Shown: positions 1 to 7,482, counted from the first letter of the stretch. The stretch: DNA of 28,239 bases from JADFUZ01 sp034430415 (GCA_034430415.1 DAOUEN010000129.1:1-28239); one strand, 5' to 3'. Notes: generated by a model not told the origin, from the letters alone. Made by a program: numbers and translations.

Positions 1-768
1 ACCACCATCAGGATGATGATGGACATCATCAAGCCGGACTCGGGTGAGGTGACAGTCCTCGGCGAAAAGTTGAGTGAAGCCAGCAAGAACAAGCTTGGCT
101 ACTTGCCTGAGGAGAGAGGACTTTACCGGAAGCTGACTGCCATCGACTCTATTATCTACCTTGCCTCGCTCAAGGGTATGGACAGGCGCTCAGCCGAGGA
201 AAGGGCCGATGAGCTGCTCGAGCAGACAGGTATGCTGCCCCACAAAGGAAAGAAGATTGAGGAGTTGAGCCGGGGCATGGGGCAGATTATCCAGTTCATC
301 GTTACTATCATTCATAGCCCGGAGCTGGTTATTCTCGACGAGCCCTTTGCTGGTCTGGACCCGATCAACAGCGAGCTGCTGAAAGGGATGGTCGCCGACC
401 TGAGGAGTCAAGGTAAAGCCATGATTCTGAGCACCCACCAGATGAACGAAGTAGAGGAGCTCTGCGACCGCATATTGATGATAAACCACGGCCGCTCGGT
501 CCTTTACGGGAAGCTGTCCGAAATCCAGTCCAAATATAGAAGCAACTCGGTTCTCCTGGAGTTTGAGGGGAAGCTGGATGAGCTGCCGGGAGTTACAGAG
601 AAGCGCCCCCACAAAGGCTACGTTGAGCTGGTGCTGGACGGCAAGACGACCCCTCAGCAGGTCCTGGAACGATTGGTGAGCACCGGCACAGTAATCAATC
701 GCTTTGAGGTGGCTACTCCTCCACTTCACGAAATATTCCTGAAGGTGGTGGGTAGAGATCATGAATAA
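1..768 (+). CDS. ABC transporter ATP-binding protein, NatA-like (5' partial)
   Basis: The reading frame is open from base 1, so the gene begins upstream and the Walker A loop is cut off except for its tail (TTIRMMMDII follows the missing GxGK). What remains is a complete second half of an ABC ATPase: the signature motif reads LSRGMGQ (canonical LSGGQ), Walker B is LVILDEPFAGLD, and the H-loop is STHQMNEVEELCDR. A C-terminal extension of about 80 residues resembles the DUF4162 tail of NatA-type exporters. It overlaps the following permease gene by 8 bases, so the two are translationally coupled and probably form one exporter (Na+, drug or peptide efflux; substrate not predictable). The ATG at 13 is only an internal methionine. 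Confidence 0.93.
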   Translation, partial: TTIRMMMDIIKPDSGEVTVLGEKLSEASKNKLGYLPEERGLYRKLTAIDSIIYLASLKGMDRRSAEERADELLEQTGMLPHKGKKIEELSRGMGQIIQFIVTIIHSPELVILDEPFAGLDPINSELLKGMVADLRSQGKAMILSTHQMNEVEELCDRILMINHGRSVLYGKLSEIQSKYRSNSVLLEFEGKLDELPGVTEKRPHKGYVELVLDGKTTPQQVLERLVSTGTVINRFEVATPPLHEIFLKVVGRDHE

Positions 769-1975
769 GACGCTTCTGATACTGAGGCATGAGTTCCTGA
801 ACACGGTAAAGAGGAAAGGGTTTGTTTTCATGACCCTTATCGTGCCACTCGCAGCCCTCTTGGCCATAGGCGTTGCACAGCTCGTATCAGGGATTGTCCG
901 GCCGGCGGTGGAAGTAACGACCATTGGATACGTGGATGAGCCCGGTGGGTTCCAGCATTACACCAGCCAGGGAAACATAAAGCTGGTTCGCTTTGACACA
1001 CCGGAGGATGCGACCGAAGCGCTGGTTAAGAGCGATATTGAGGAGTATTTTGTCATTCCATCAGACTATGCCTCGACCGGAGTGATTAACCGTTATACCC
1101 TGGAAAAGCAGCTCATCGCGCCCCCTGCCACATCGACGGCTATTAAGAACTTCATCTCAAGTAATCTGCTGGCGGGGAGAGTACCCCCGGCCACTATAGA
1201 CCTGGTAGAAGCGCCTTTGAATCTAGTTACTATCAGGCTTACCGCAACCGGCGCCGTGGCAGCGCAGCAGGGCGGACTCGGGAATTTCATCATTCCAGGT
1301 GTCTTTGGCCTGCTACTTGTGCTCGCCATCATGTTCTCCTCCAGCTATCTGCTGCAAGGGCTTGGTGAGGAGAAAGAGAATCGCCTCATAGAGATACTAT
1401 TGTCCTCCGTTTCCGCCCGGCAGTTGCTTACCGGCAAGGTCGTGGGAATCGGTGCCGCCGGGCTGGCGCAGGTAGCCGTCTGGGTAATCTCAGCGCCACT
1501 CCTGTTGAGCCTGGCCTCATCCAGTTTCGGTGGCTTCATCAGTACAATGCGAATACCGCCCAATTTTCTCGTTCTGGCTGTGGTCTATTTCATCCTGGGC
1601 TATTTGTTCTTTGCCGTGCTATCGGCAGGTATCGGCGCCGTCAGCTCCAGTTCCCGGGAAGGACAGCAACTGATCGGGCTTTTTACGCTTCCCTCACTTA
1701 TACCCCTGTGGTTCATGTCCTTACTTATACTGTTTCCGAACAACCCGGTCTGGGTAGTTCTTACCATTTTGCCTGTCACAGCTCCTGTGGAAGTGATGGT
1801 AAGGCTCGGTGTGAGCGATATACCGGCCTGGCAACTGGTTGCCAGTATAGCGGTGCTGGGACTCTCCATCATTGGGTTTCTGTTACTAACCGTCAGGGTT
1901 TTCAGAGCTTACCTGCTCATGTATGGGAAAAGACCTGGTATCGGAGAAATTGTCCGAAGCCTCAGGAATGCATAG
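761..1975 (+). CDS. ABC-2 type permease, NatB/YhaP-like
   Basis: This 404-residue membrane protein has the ABC-2 permease layout. A cytoplasmic N-terminus and first membrane segment (about residues 22-44) lead into a long extracytoplasmic region (about 50-170). Five further hydrophobic segments follow, starting near FIIPGVFGLLLVLAIMFSSS. The conserved cytoplasmic turn GEEKENRLIEILLSS between the second and third segments is typical of the NatB/LinearmycinR family. The start ATG overlaps the ATPase stop by 8 bases. It should form the membrane channel of the exporter whose ATPase is encoded immediately upstream. The family is clear; the transported compound is unknown. Confidence 0.93.
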   Translation: MNKTLLILRHEFLNTVKRKGFVFMTLIVPLAALLAIGVAQLVSGIVRPAVEVTTIGYVDEPGGFQHYTSQGNIKLVRFDTPEDATEALVKSDIEEYFVIPSDYASTGVINRYTLEKQLIAPPATSTAIKNFISSNLLAGRVPPATIDLVEAPLNLVTIRLTATGAVAAQQGGLGNFIIPGVFGLLLVLAIMFSSSYLLQGLGEEKENRLIEILLSSVSARQLLTGKVVGIGAAGLAQVAVWVISAPLLLSLASSSFGGFISTMRIPPNFLVLAVVYFILGYLFFAVLSAGIGAVSSSSREGQQLIGLFTLPSLIPLWFMSLLILFPNNPVWVVLTILPVTAPVEVMVRLGVSDIPAWQLVASIAVLGLSIIGFLLLTVRVFRAYLLMYGKRPGIGEIVRSLRNA

Positions 1976-2256
1976 GCTACGGTGCCCGATGTCGCCTCAA
2001 GAGCTCTAACCATCGATCCCCTCAAGAGAACAATGGCATGGCAGGGGCCCGGTGTGCCGTCTCATCGTGTCTCAGATTGTCTGGCGCAGTTCACCGACGC
2101 CCGGAACCACGATTGGTGTGGTGGGTTGTAACCGGGTGTGGTAGGGCGTCAACGTCAACGCCGACGTCAAGGCCAGCTACGGCTTGAGCGTGAACCTATG
2201 AAGTGTTTAGTATTCGTAGAATATCGTATGAGTTCACCATACCCTATTTAAGGGCT
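1976..2256. other. Intergenic stretch without a supported gene
   Basis: No credible coding sequence lies between the permease stop and the promoter of the PH-like gene. It contains a short run of CGTCAA/CGTC units near 2147-2170. Open frames here have no family resemblance. The sequence may be a decayed gene, but I cannot name one. Confidence 0.5.
2190..2237. promoter_or_regulatory. Imperfect palindrome upstream of PH-like gene copy A
   Basis: Outer arms GTGAAC (2190-2195) and GTTCAC (2232-2237) enclose a perfect inner inverted repeat TATTC-GTA-GAATA (2211-2223). It ends 20 bases before the -35 box of the copy A promoter, a plausible operator position. The arms are not exactly co-centred and the sequence is absent upstream of copy B. 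The role is a guess. Confidence 0.25.
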
Positions 2257-2285
2257 TTGATACCGCGTACGCCTGAACGTATAAT
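2257..2285 (+). promoter_or_regulatory. Sigma-70-type promoter of PH-like gene copy A
   Basis: TTGATA at 2257-2262, a 17-base spacer, and TATAAT at 2280-2285: a near-consensus housekeeping promoter. Transcription would start near 2292, just before the ATG at 2303. This argues against the GTG at 2291 as the start. Confidence 0.7.
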
Positions 2286-2742
2286 TACTGGTGAGAGAAA
2301 ACATGATTGAGCGTTATAGACACACGCAGGTTGGTTATCTGATCATCGCGGCGATGGTAGCCGTGATGGTGTGGATTGGGGTTGTCTTAGCCAATTCTGG
2401 CATCAATTGGACTGCTATCGGAGGATTAGCTGTCATTGCGGTAGCTTTGGTATTTTTCTCCAGCCTAACTGTGGTTATCGGGGAAGATGAAGTAGAAGTG
2501 CGATTTGGTCCCGGGCCAATCAGGAAACGGTTCAAGTTGAATGAGATAGAATCGTGTGAGGTTGTCAGGAATCATTGGTATTACGGATGGGGCATTCGTT
2601 TGACACCTCACGGTGTGCTATACGCTGTTTCCGGCCTTGACGCTATCGAGATCAAGCTTAGAATGGGTAAGAAGTTTAGAATCGGTACGGATGTTCCGCA
2701 AGAGCTTGAGGCAGCCATTCGGCAAGCCATCACCTCTCGCTA
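2267..2742 (+). repeat. 476-bp direct repeat, copy A
   Basis: The segment from the promoter spacer to the stop codon of the PH-like gene is repeated without any indel at 7699-8174 (constant offset 5,432). Divergence is low and mostly single substitutions. Homology stops abruptly at both ends, inside the promoter between -35 and -10 and at the stop codon. This indicates a copied or recombined segment, not two ancient paralogues. Confidence 0.9.
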
Positions 2743-2743
2743 G
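2303..2743 (+). CDS. Small membrane protein with bacterial PH-like domain (copy A)
   Basis: This protein of about 146 residues has two hydrophobic helices near the N-terminus (LIIAAMVAVMVWIGVVLA and AIGGLAVIAVALVFFSS). A soluble beta-rich domain follows (VIGEDEVEVRFGPGPIRKRF ... KFRIGTDVPQELEAAI), which resembles bacterial PH-like domains of YdbT/bPH type. I chose the ATG at 2303 because the predicted transcript starts near 2292; GTG at 2291 is in frame and would add four residues. A second copy at 7735-8175 differs at about 10 of 150 residues. No function can be assigned; bPH proteins are often membrane-associated and of unknown role. It is probably monocistronic. Confidence 0.75.
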   Translation: MIERYRHTQVGYLIIAAMVAVMVWIGVVLANSGINWTAIGGLAVIAVALVFFSSLTVVIGEDEVEVRFGPGPIRKRFKLNEIESCEVVRNHWYYGWGIRLTPHGVLYAVSGLDAIEIKLRMGKKFRIGTDVPQELEAAIRQAITSR

Positions 2744-2895
2744 ACTAATTGCCATCCACTAGACAATACTAATCTCAACTCTTGGCTTTTCCGGCGTCCT
2801 GTTAGTAAGGGAGGGCGTTGTTTTGGCAGCAGGCATAGCTAGTAGCAGGGTGTTAAGGAGGTCAATCAAGTAGCCGACATCTATGAAACCAGAGA

Positions 2896-2925
2896 GAGGA
2901 GAGTGGCTGTGGAGCCACTCTCCTC
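2896..2925. terminator. Perfect 13-bp hairpin, possible terminator
   Basis: GAGGAGAGTGGCT at 2896-2908 pairs perfectly with AGCCACTCTCCTC at 2913-2925 across a four-base loop. It is followed by GTTTTGTG, a weak U-tract. It lies about 150 bases after the PH-like gene and could end that transcript. The weak U-run leaves open another role, such as a boundary of the adjacent repeat. Confidence 0.5.
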
Positions 2926-2973
2926 GTTTTGTGCTATGCCCCTGGATCTGCCGCAGCATATTCCCTGTATACC

Positions 2974-3071
2974 GCCCCGTATCGCCTCGCCTCCCTTTCG
3001 GTAGCACCATCTGTGCCGCAACGATACCACCTCCGGTAACAATGATTATGAGGCAATTCGGCCCATTGACT
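2974..3071 (+). repeat. Direct repeat R1 (about 98 bp), paired with R2
   Basis: About 85% identical by eye to 7096-7193. The best-conserved cores are CCTCGCCTCCCTTTCGGTA and ACGATACCACCTCCGGTAAC. Its right end carries TTGACT, the -35 half of a promoter-like pair. R1 and R2 flank the KaiC / KaiC-V4R / erythrin-VIT1 block. On the minus strand both copies stay open with similar peptides, but I see no gene there. Confidence 0.75.
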
Positions 3072-3094
3072 GCGGGCGCGTCAAGGGATAGCAT
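3066..3094 (+). promoter_or_regulatory. Putative promoter at the right end of R1
   Basis: TTGACT (3066-3071), 17-base spacer, TAGCAT (3089-3094). Expected transcription start is near 3101, about 80 bases before the KaiC-like gene. R2 has the matching element at the same place relative to its downstream gene. The -10 is weak, so this is tentative. Confidence 0.4.
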
Positions 3095-3181
3095 ATGGCT
3101 GGCGAGGAAATCCTGACTGGTGGCAAGGGAAGAGACGACTCTCACAGGCAAGCTTGCCTGACACCCAGGGGGGGCGATCCG

Positions 3182-3925
3182 ATGTCTGATGATTATGTTC
3201 CAACTGGTGTTCCCGGCGCGGACAAGGTCCTCGGGGAGAAAGGCATTCCCAGAGGCCACAGCGTTCTGATTGCCGGAGGCCCCGGGAGCGGGAAAACCAC
3301 ATTCGCCATCCAGTTCCTGTACAAGGGAGTCACCGAGCACGGCGAGCCTGGGATCTACATCTCGCTGGACGAAGACCCCGAGGACGTGAAGAAGAACATG
3401 TCGAAATTCGGGTGGGACCTGGGTGAACTGGAGAGGCAGAGGAAGCTTGCCTTCATCAACGTCTCCCCGGTCCGAGTAGTCCCCTCGGAGAAGGCCGGCC
3501 TCATCCAGCTGGGCATGAAGGAATTCAAGCTTATCAAGCTGCTCGAGGCCATCAGAACGGGGATCGAAGAGGTTGAGGCCAGAAGGATAGTAATCGACCC
3601 CATTACCATATTCACCCTCCAGTACCCCGATGAGATCGAGCGGATATACGCCATGAGAGATCTCATCACTGATTTCAGGAAGCTTGGCTGCACCAACATG
3701 CTCATCTCCGAGCTGAGAGGTACGGGGCTGGAGAGGGAACATCAGTTTGAGGAGTATCTGGCTCAGGGCGTTATCCTGCTGCGCACAGTGGTGAAAGACG
3801 ACCGGTTGACCCGGATGTTCCAGGTGGAGAAAATGCGCGGGCTGGAAGTTGATAACCAGCCGCGCCCGTACAACATAACCGGCAGCGGAATAGAGATATA
3901 CCCGACGCTGACCGTCTTCAAGTAG
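3182..3925 (+). CDS. KaiC-like RecA-superfamily ATPase (single domain)
   Basis: A 247-residue protein from the ATG at 3182, which follows a G-rich ribosome-binding-like stretch. Longer in-frame versions reach into repeat R1 and are unlikely. It opens with the KaiC-family lead TGVPGADKVLG, then Walker A GPGSGKTT (33-40), the acidic segment ISLDEDPEDV after strand 2, and Walker B RRIVIDPIT. It closes with the GIEIYPTL motif common in KaiC/GvpD-like ATPases. Full KaiC has two such domains; this has one, so it is not a clock KaiC but a stand-alone signalling-type ATPase. It sits 11 bases before a second KaiC-like gene carrying V4R domains, and both probably act in one complex or pathway. Confidence 0.9.
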   Translation: MSDDYVPTGVPGADKVLGEKGIPRGHSVLIAGGPGSGKTTFAIQFLYKGVTEHGEPGIYISLDEDPEDVKKNMSKFGWDLGELERQRKLAFINVSPVRVVPSEKAGLIQLGMKEFKLIKLLEAIRTGIEEVEARRIVIDPITIFTLQYPDEIERIYAMRDLITDFRKLGCTNMLISELRGTGLEREHQFEEYLAQGVILLRTVVKDDRLTRMFQVEKMRGLEVDNQPRPYNITGSGIEIYPTLTVFK

Positions 3926-3936
3926 GGAGTGTAGAC

Positions 3937-5712
3937 ATGTCTCTGGCCAGGATACAAGAAGCCCCGGACAAAGGCCTTGTTCTGCTCACAGGCCCCCCGG
4001 GGGCCGGGAAGTCCACCTTCGGCCTCCAGGTGGTCGCGAAGAGCATCGCTGCGGACCGGCCGGTCATCTTCGTCACCAGCGACCGCAGCGCTGCTGAGGT
4101 GGTGGAGTTGCTGGACGAAAGGGGCGTGAGGGGCCAGTTGGGGCTGACCTTCGTCGACGCCTTCACCGAGACTGTCGGACTGGCGTGCGGGCAGCGCCCG
4201 GACACCGTGTGTGCCAACTGTGCCGACTTGAATAGCCTCAGCATTGCCATCACCAGGCTGCGGGAGAGGACAGATGCCAGAGGCGCCCTGCTGGTGTTCG
4301 ATTCGCTCACCTCCCCCTACCTCTTCAGCGGCATGGAGGTGGTGAAGTTCATGAGGCTGTTCCTCTCCAAGTTCGCTTCCGAAGGGAACTCGGTGCTGGC
4401 CCTGGTAGATGAAGGATGCGGCAAGGAGGAGGACCTGGTAGCCATGATGAGTGTCGCCGATGGCATCCTCCGCATGGAGAGAGAAAACGGCTCAAGGGCC
4501 ATCAATGTGGTGAAGCATCCCGCCGTGGAGCCTTCACGGATCGACGTGCCTCTAGAGGCCAAGGGAGCCGGATTCAAGGCCACCACACGCCACGATCCAG
4601 GCGTGCTGGCCCAGTTCTTTCAGTCGTTCATGGAAGGCAAGGTCACCATGAGAAGGGAGACGGGGGACTTCCTTAACCTGTTCTGGCCGAATCTGGCCCA
4701 CTGGAGCGGCATGCTCTGGGACCCCAAAGGCTTCCCCACCATGATCTACGAGTTGAACAAGGAGGAGAGCTCCCAGGTCAAGGAGGTGATGTCACTAGCC
4801 CCCCGGCGCATGAGGCTTGTATACCGCGTATCCATGTTCTTGCAGGGTCTCGGCCTGTACGTACCCAGAAGCTTCAGCAAGGTCAAAGACATGAAGCTGA
4901 TGGCGACAAGGGGTCCTTTTAAGAACATAGGCAGAGAGCGCAGCGGCATCCTGGAGTACCTCGAGGACATCTCGACTACCGATGAACACCACTTCAGGGT
5001 GTACGAGAACTCCGACTGCTGGGGGTTCGAGAACGTCGGCGCTGCCGTCGCCTCACACCTCCCTCCCATGGTCGCAGGAGCGTGTGAAGGCCTTGAGGCG
5101 AAGGCCAGAGCTTGGAACGCAGTTGAGACGAAGTGCATAGGGCTGGGAGACCCGTACTGCGAGTTCAAGATAGTGCCAGGGGAAATCGCTGAACTGAGAG
5201 ATTCCCTGCAGAAAGACAGCGCTGTGGTGGAGAGGATACACCAACGCCTGGTGGAGCGCCTGGCTGGATTCGTGCTCCGCGGAGAAGCTCCGGTAGAAAG
5301 ACCCAGGCTGGGCAACGAGGTCCACCTTCACGTGGCTATGCACGCCATGGGCTTTCCCCACCTGGCCGGCGAGAGGTACCGGATGGCGGTGAGGATGGGA
5401 GGCGCCAGGACGGGGAAGATGGTCGCCGAATGCCTCATGCAGGCGGGACTGAGCGGCGATGAAGCTGTCAAGGGTGTGCTCCATTTCCTGGAGTACTGCA
5501 AGGTAGGCAAGGTCACTCTGGGCGAGACCATAAGGATAAAGGAGAACTGCGAAAGCCTCCGCACCAAGCTCTTCACCACCAGCAGAGAGCCTTCATGCTT
5601 CTTCACCACCGGTTTCCTGAACGGCCTCCTCTCGGCTGCCAAGAAGCAGCGCGTCAGAGAGGCGAAGTGTATCGTTGCCGGCGACCCCTACTGTGAGTGG
5701 GAGATTATCTAG
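3937..5712 (+). CDS. KaiC-like ATPase fused to two V4R domains
   Basis: This 591-residue protein starts at an ATG preceded by AGGGAGTG. Residues 1 to about 215 form a RecA/KaiC-like ATPase with Walker A GPPGAGKST (19-27) and a Walker B-like strand ALLVFDSLT. Two V4R (4-vinyl reductase type) units follow. The first runs about 240-420 and ends CIGLGDPYCEFKIV; the second runs about 450-591 and ends CIVAGDPYCEWEII. V4R domains are known as small-molecule (aromatic, hydrophobic or haem-like) sensor domains in regulators such as DmpR/PoxR. The inferred role is an ATPase switch gated by ligand binding, working with the KaiC-like ATPase encoded just upstream. The ligand and output are unknown. Confidence 0.88.
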   Translation: MSLARIQEAPDKGLVLLTGPPGAGKSTFGLQVVAKSIAADRPVIFVTSDRSAAEVVELLDERGVRGQLGLTFVDAFTETVGLACGQRPDTVCANCADLNSLSIAITRLRERTDARGALLVFDSLTSPYLFSGMEVVKFMRLFLSKFASEGNSVLALVDEGCGKEEDLVAMMSVADGILRMERENGSRAINVVKHPAVEPSRIDVPLEAKGAGFKATTRHDPGVLAQFFQSFMEGKVTMRRETGDFLNLFWPNLAHWSGMLWDPKGFPTMIYELNKEESSQVKEVMSLAPRRMRLVYRVSMFLQGLGLYVPRSFSKVKDMKLMATRGPFKNIGRERSGILEYLEDISTTDEHHFRVYENSDCWGFENVGAAVASHLPPMVAGACEGLEAKARAWNAVETKCIGLGDPYCEFKIVPGEIAELRDSLQKDSAVVERIHQRLVERLAGFVLRGEAPVERPRLGNEVHLHVAMHAMGFPHLAGERYRMAVRMGGARTGKMVAECLMQAGLSGDEAVKGVLHFLEYCKVGKVTLGETIRIKENCESLRTKLFTTSREPSCFFTTGFLNGLLSAAKKQRVREAKCIVAGDPYCEWEII

Positions 5713-5725
5713 AGGCGGGCTCAGA

Positions 5726-6847
5726 CTACGTCGGGATTGCCAGTCCTATGGCATATGTTGCCGCTGACGCCAATATCCCGATGGCCATCATTTCCAATCC
5801 GCTCCGGACCCAGTTTCGCCTGGTGAAGATGGCCTTGCTGGCCCCAACCAGGAAGAGACAGGCAATGCTAGCGACTGCCGCCGTTATCACTGCCGCCGTC
5901 ACTCCCATGAAGGCAAAGGGCATGATGGGAATGGTGGATACGATGGCGAACGACATGCCGGTAAAGACAGCCGCCTTGGCCGGCGGCCACGATTGCTCTG
6001 ACGTCAGTCCGAGCTCCTCGCCCATGGTGTACTCTGCCCTGAGCTCGATTTCCGAAGCCACTCTGCCGGCTACGGCTCGGGCCTCCTGTTCCTTGAACCC
6101 TCGAGACCGATAGAACCTCACCAGCTCTTCCCTCTCATTCTCCGGACTGCTTCTTCTCTTCGTTCCCTTCCTTTCGCTCTCCTTCTCCGTCACCTCCAGT
6201 TCCGACTTGGATGATAGGTACGCACCAGCCCCCATGGATATGGCGCCGGCGACAGCACCGACCACGCCAGCTATGAATATGAGGTAGGCGTCGGTAATGG
6301 CGCCGTAGACCCCGGCCACCAGCGCCAGTATCGACACCAGCCCGTCGTTGGCTCCAAAGATCACGTCCCTCACCCCGCCGCCACCTCCCATCTCCCAGCC
6401 CTCCATTCCCAGTACCTCTTTCTTCACTCTCTCAATGTGCAGCCGCTCATCGGAAGCTATCCTGGTCCAGGTATCGGATGCAGTCTCGTCACCGAGGTTT
6501 CCCGCCTCGACGGCCAGGTCTTCGATGCTCTCGTCCTCAGCGATTATAGCCCACTCGAAGAATCCCCTGGTGCCCAGAATGCCCGTCATCAGGGCGACTC
6601 TGCGGTTCAGCAGGGAAGGCACGGCGGCCTTCTCACCGCCGCCAGCCAGTTCCCGGATTCTGTCCGACCAGTACTCGCAGTCCCTGACTTCGCTGGCGCT
6701 GATATCCGTCAGAAGTAGCCTGGTCCTTTCGTCTCTGGCCTTCTTCGCTACCCTGTCGTAGCCTCTGGCCTGCATCAGCTTGTAGGCGCGGATCTTCCTG
6801 GCCGCCTCAAGCAGCGCCTTCCTCTCTCTTTCTGTAAACGCTGCCAT
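5726..6847 (-). CDS. Erythrin-VIT1 family protein (MbfA-like iron transporter)
   Basis: This 373-residue protein has two parts. Residues 1 to about 150 are a ferritin/rubrerythrin-like helical bundle with Glu98 (FFEWA) and an intact E134-R-L-H137 motif. From about 158 there is a VIT1/CCC1 membrane domain starting GANDGLVSILALVAG, with a hydrophilic metal-handling loop (about 215-270) between membrane segments and three C-terminal helices. MbfA proteins of this layout export Fe2+/Mn2+ or guard against iron and peroxide stress. The first ferritin motif reads E53-V-R-D56, where an ExxH is usual. The start is supported by AGGAGGGG a few bases upstream. It converges with the KaiC-V4R gene, with a 13-base gap. 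Confidence 0.9.
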   Translation of the reverse strand: MAAFTERERKALLEAARKIRAYKLMQARGYDRVAKKARDERTRLLLTDISASEVRDCEYWSDRIRELAGGGEKAAVPSLLNRRVALMTGILGTRGFFEWAIIAEDESIEDLAVEAGNLGDETASDTWTRIASDERLHIERVKKEVLGMEGWEMGGGGGVRDVIFGANDGLVSILALVAGVYGAITDAYLIFIAGVVGAVAGAISMGAGAYLSSKSELEVTEKESERKGTKRRSSPENEREELVRFYRSRGFKEQEARAVAGRVASEIELRAEYTMGEELGLTSEQSWPPAKAAVFTGMSFAIVSTIPIMPFAFMGVTAAVITAAVASIACLFLVGASKAIFTRRNWVRSGLEMMAIGILASAATYAIGLAIPT

Positions 6848-6865
6848 CGTCCCCTCCTGCTGAAT

Positions 6866-6893
6866 TCTATACTACAGGGCTGGCGCGAGCCAA
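6866..6893 (-). promoter_or_regulatory. Putative promoter of the erythrin-VIT1 gene
   Basis: Reading on the minus strand: TTGGCT (6893-6888), 16-base spacer, TATAGA (6871-6866). Spacing to the AGGAGGGG and ATG is normal. It is a moderate match to consensus, and no metal-regulator box was recognised. Confidence 0.45.
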
Positions 6894-6928
6894 CGGAAAA
6901 CAGTCCGCACAGCAGCGGCTCAGGCTTG

Positions 6929-6957
6929 TTGACAGCCCGCAGCCCCCTGCTTATACT
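6929..6957 (+). promoter_or_regulatory. Consensus sigma-70 promoter before an orphan signal peptide
   Basis: TTGACA (6929-6934), exactly 17 bases, TATACT (6952-6957). This is one of the strongest promoter matches in the window. Its transcript would run into the short signal-peptide reading frame at 7027. Confidence 0.7.
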
Positions 6958-7026
6958 GGCGTTGACCGCAGGTGGTCGTCGTGCGCCCTCAGTGAGAGAG
7001 AAGCGCGGCGTGAGGCAGGTGAAGAC

Positions 7027-7125
7027 ATGAGCAAGAGGAATGCCATCGCGGCGCTGCTTGTCCTCGCAGCCCTTCTCGTTTCAACCGTTCTGCCGGCCCG
7101 CATCACCTCGCCTCCCTTTCGGTAA
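7027..7125 (+). pseudogene. Orphan signal peptide; 5' end of a truncated secreted protein gene
   Basis: A 32-codon frame begins at an ATG with AGGTGA five bases upstream. It encodes a textbook signal peptide: a positive start (MSKRN), a hydrophobic core (AIAALLVLAALLVSTVLPA), then only RITSPPFR before a stop. The last eight codons lie inside repeat R2. The promoter, ribosome binding site and leader of an exported protein therefore survive, but the mature protein has been replaced by repeat sequence. A functional microprotein is possible but less likely. Confidence 0.55.
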
Positions 7126-7193
7126 CACCTTCTCTGCCACAACGATACCACCTCCGGTAACAGTGACTATGCCGCAGTTCGGGATGTTGACAA
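7096..7193 (+). repeat. Direct repeat R2 (about 98 bp), paired with R1
   Basis: About 85% identical by eye to 2974-3071 in the same orientation. It truncates the signal-peptide frame on its left. Its right end contributes the -35 (TTGACA) of a promoter for the small membrane protein gene at 7300. Confidence 0.75.
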
Positions 7194-7215
7194 CCAGGTA
7201 CCATTGATATATTGT
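7187..7215 (+). promoter_or_regulatory. Promoter at the right end of R2
   Basis: TTGACA (7187-7192), 17-base spacer, TATTGT (7210-7215). Expected start is near 7222, about 78 bases before the TTG start of the small membrane gene. The layout mirrors R1 and the KaiC-like gene. Confidence 0.6.
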
Positions 7216-7299
7216 CCGTGGCTCAGGCAATGCGGCTCAGGATGCCTCATTGTGAATTGAAATGGGGAATCCCGGATTAGGAAGAAGGAGGTAAGAGGG

Positions 7300-7482
7300 T
7301 TGAGCAACGAGACTGAGGAGTCCAAGAGGCGATGGGAAAGCAGCGGACTGTTTATTCCAGCAGGTTTGTTGATTGGTATGGGGATTGGCTGGGCACTAGG
7401 GTACCTTGTGCAGGGTCTTCTCATTGGTTTGGGTGCCGGTTTTCTCGCTATGGGAATAGCGCGACTTATATCTGGCAGATGA
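7300..7482 (+). CDS. Small two-helix membrane protein (60 aa)
   Basis: The start is TTG at 7300, supported by a strong AAGGAGGT eight bases upstream. The product has a charged N-terminus (SNETEESKRRWE) followed by two glycine-rich hydrophobic segments (LFIPAGLLIGMGIGWALGYL and LLIGLGAGFLAMGIARLI). The shape recalls AtpZ/AtpI-like or other small GxxxG-rich membrane proteins, but no ATP synthase genes are nearby, so I do not assign that role. It lies between repeat R2 and the truncated tRNA and has its own promoter in R2. Confidence 0.7.
   Translation: MSNETEESKRRWESSGLFIPAGLLIGMGIGWALGYLVQGLLIGLGAGFLAMGIARLISGR

Noticed and set aside
2147..2172. CGTCAA/CGTC micro-repeat that might be a CRISPR or iteron array
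   Set aside because: Only two to three imperfect units of six bases with no spacers. No CRISPR array or cas gene is present anywhere in the window.
2759..3742. Long minus-strand open frame opposite the KaiC-like gene
   Set aside because: It is the shadow of the KaiC-like gene, whose motifs are clear on the plus strand. The minus translation has no family features.
5697..6113. Plus-strand frame over the 3' part of the erythrin-VIT1 gene
   Set aside because: It overlaps the end of the KaiC-V4R gene and lies antisense to well-conserved membrane helices; shadow only.
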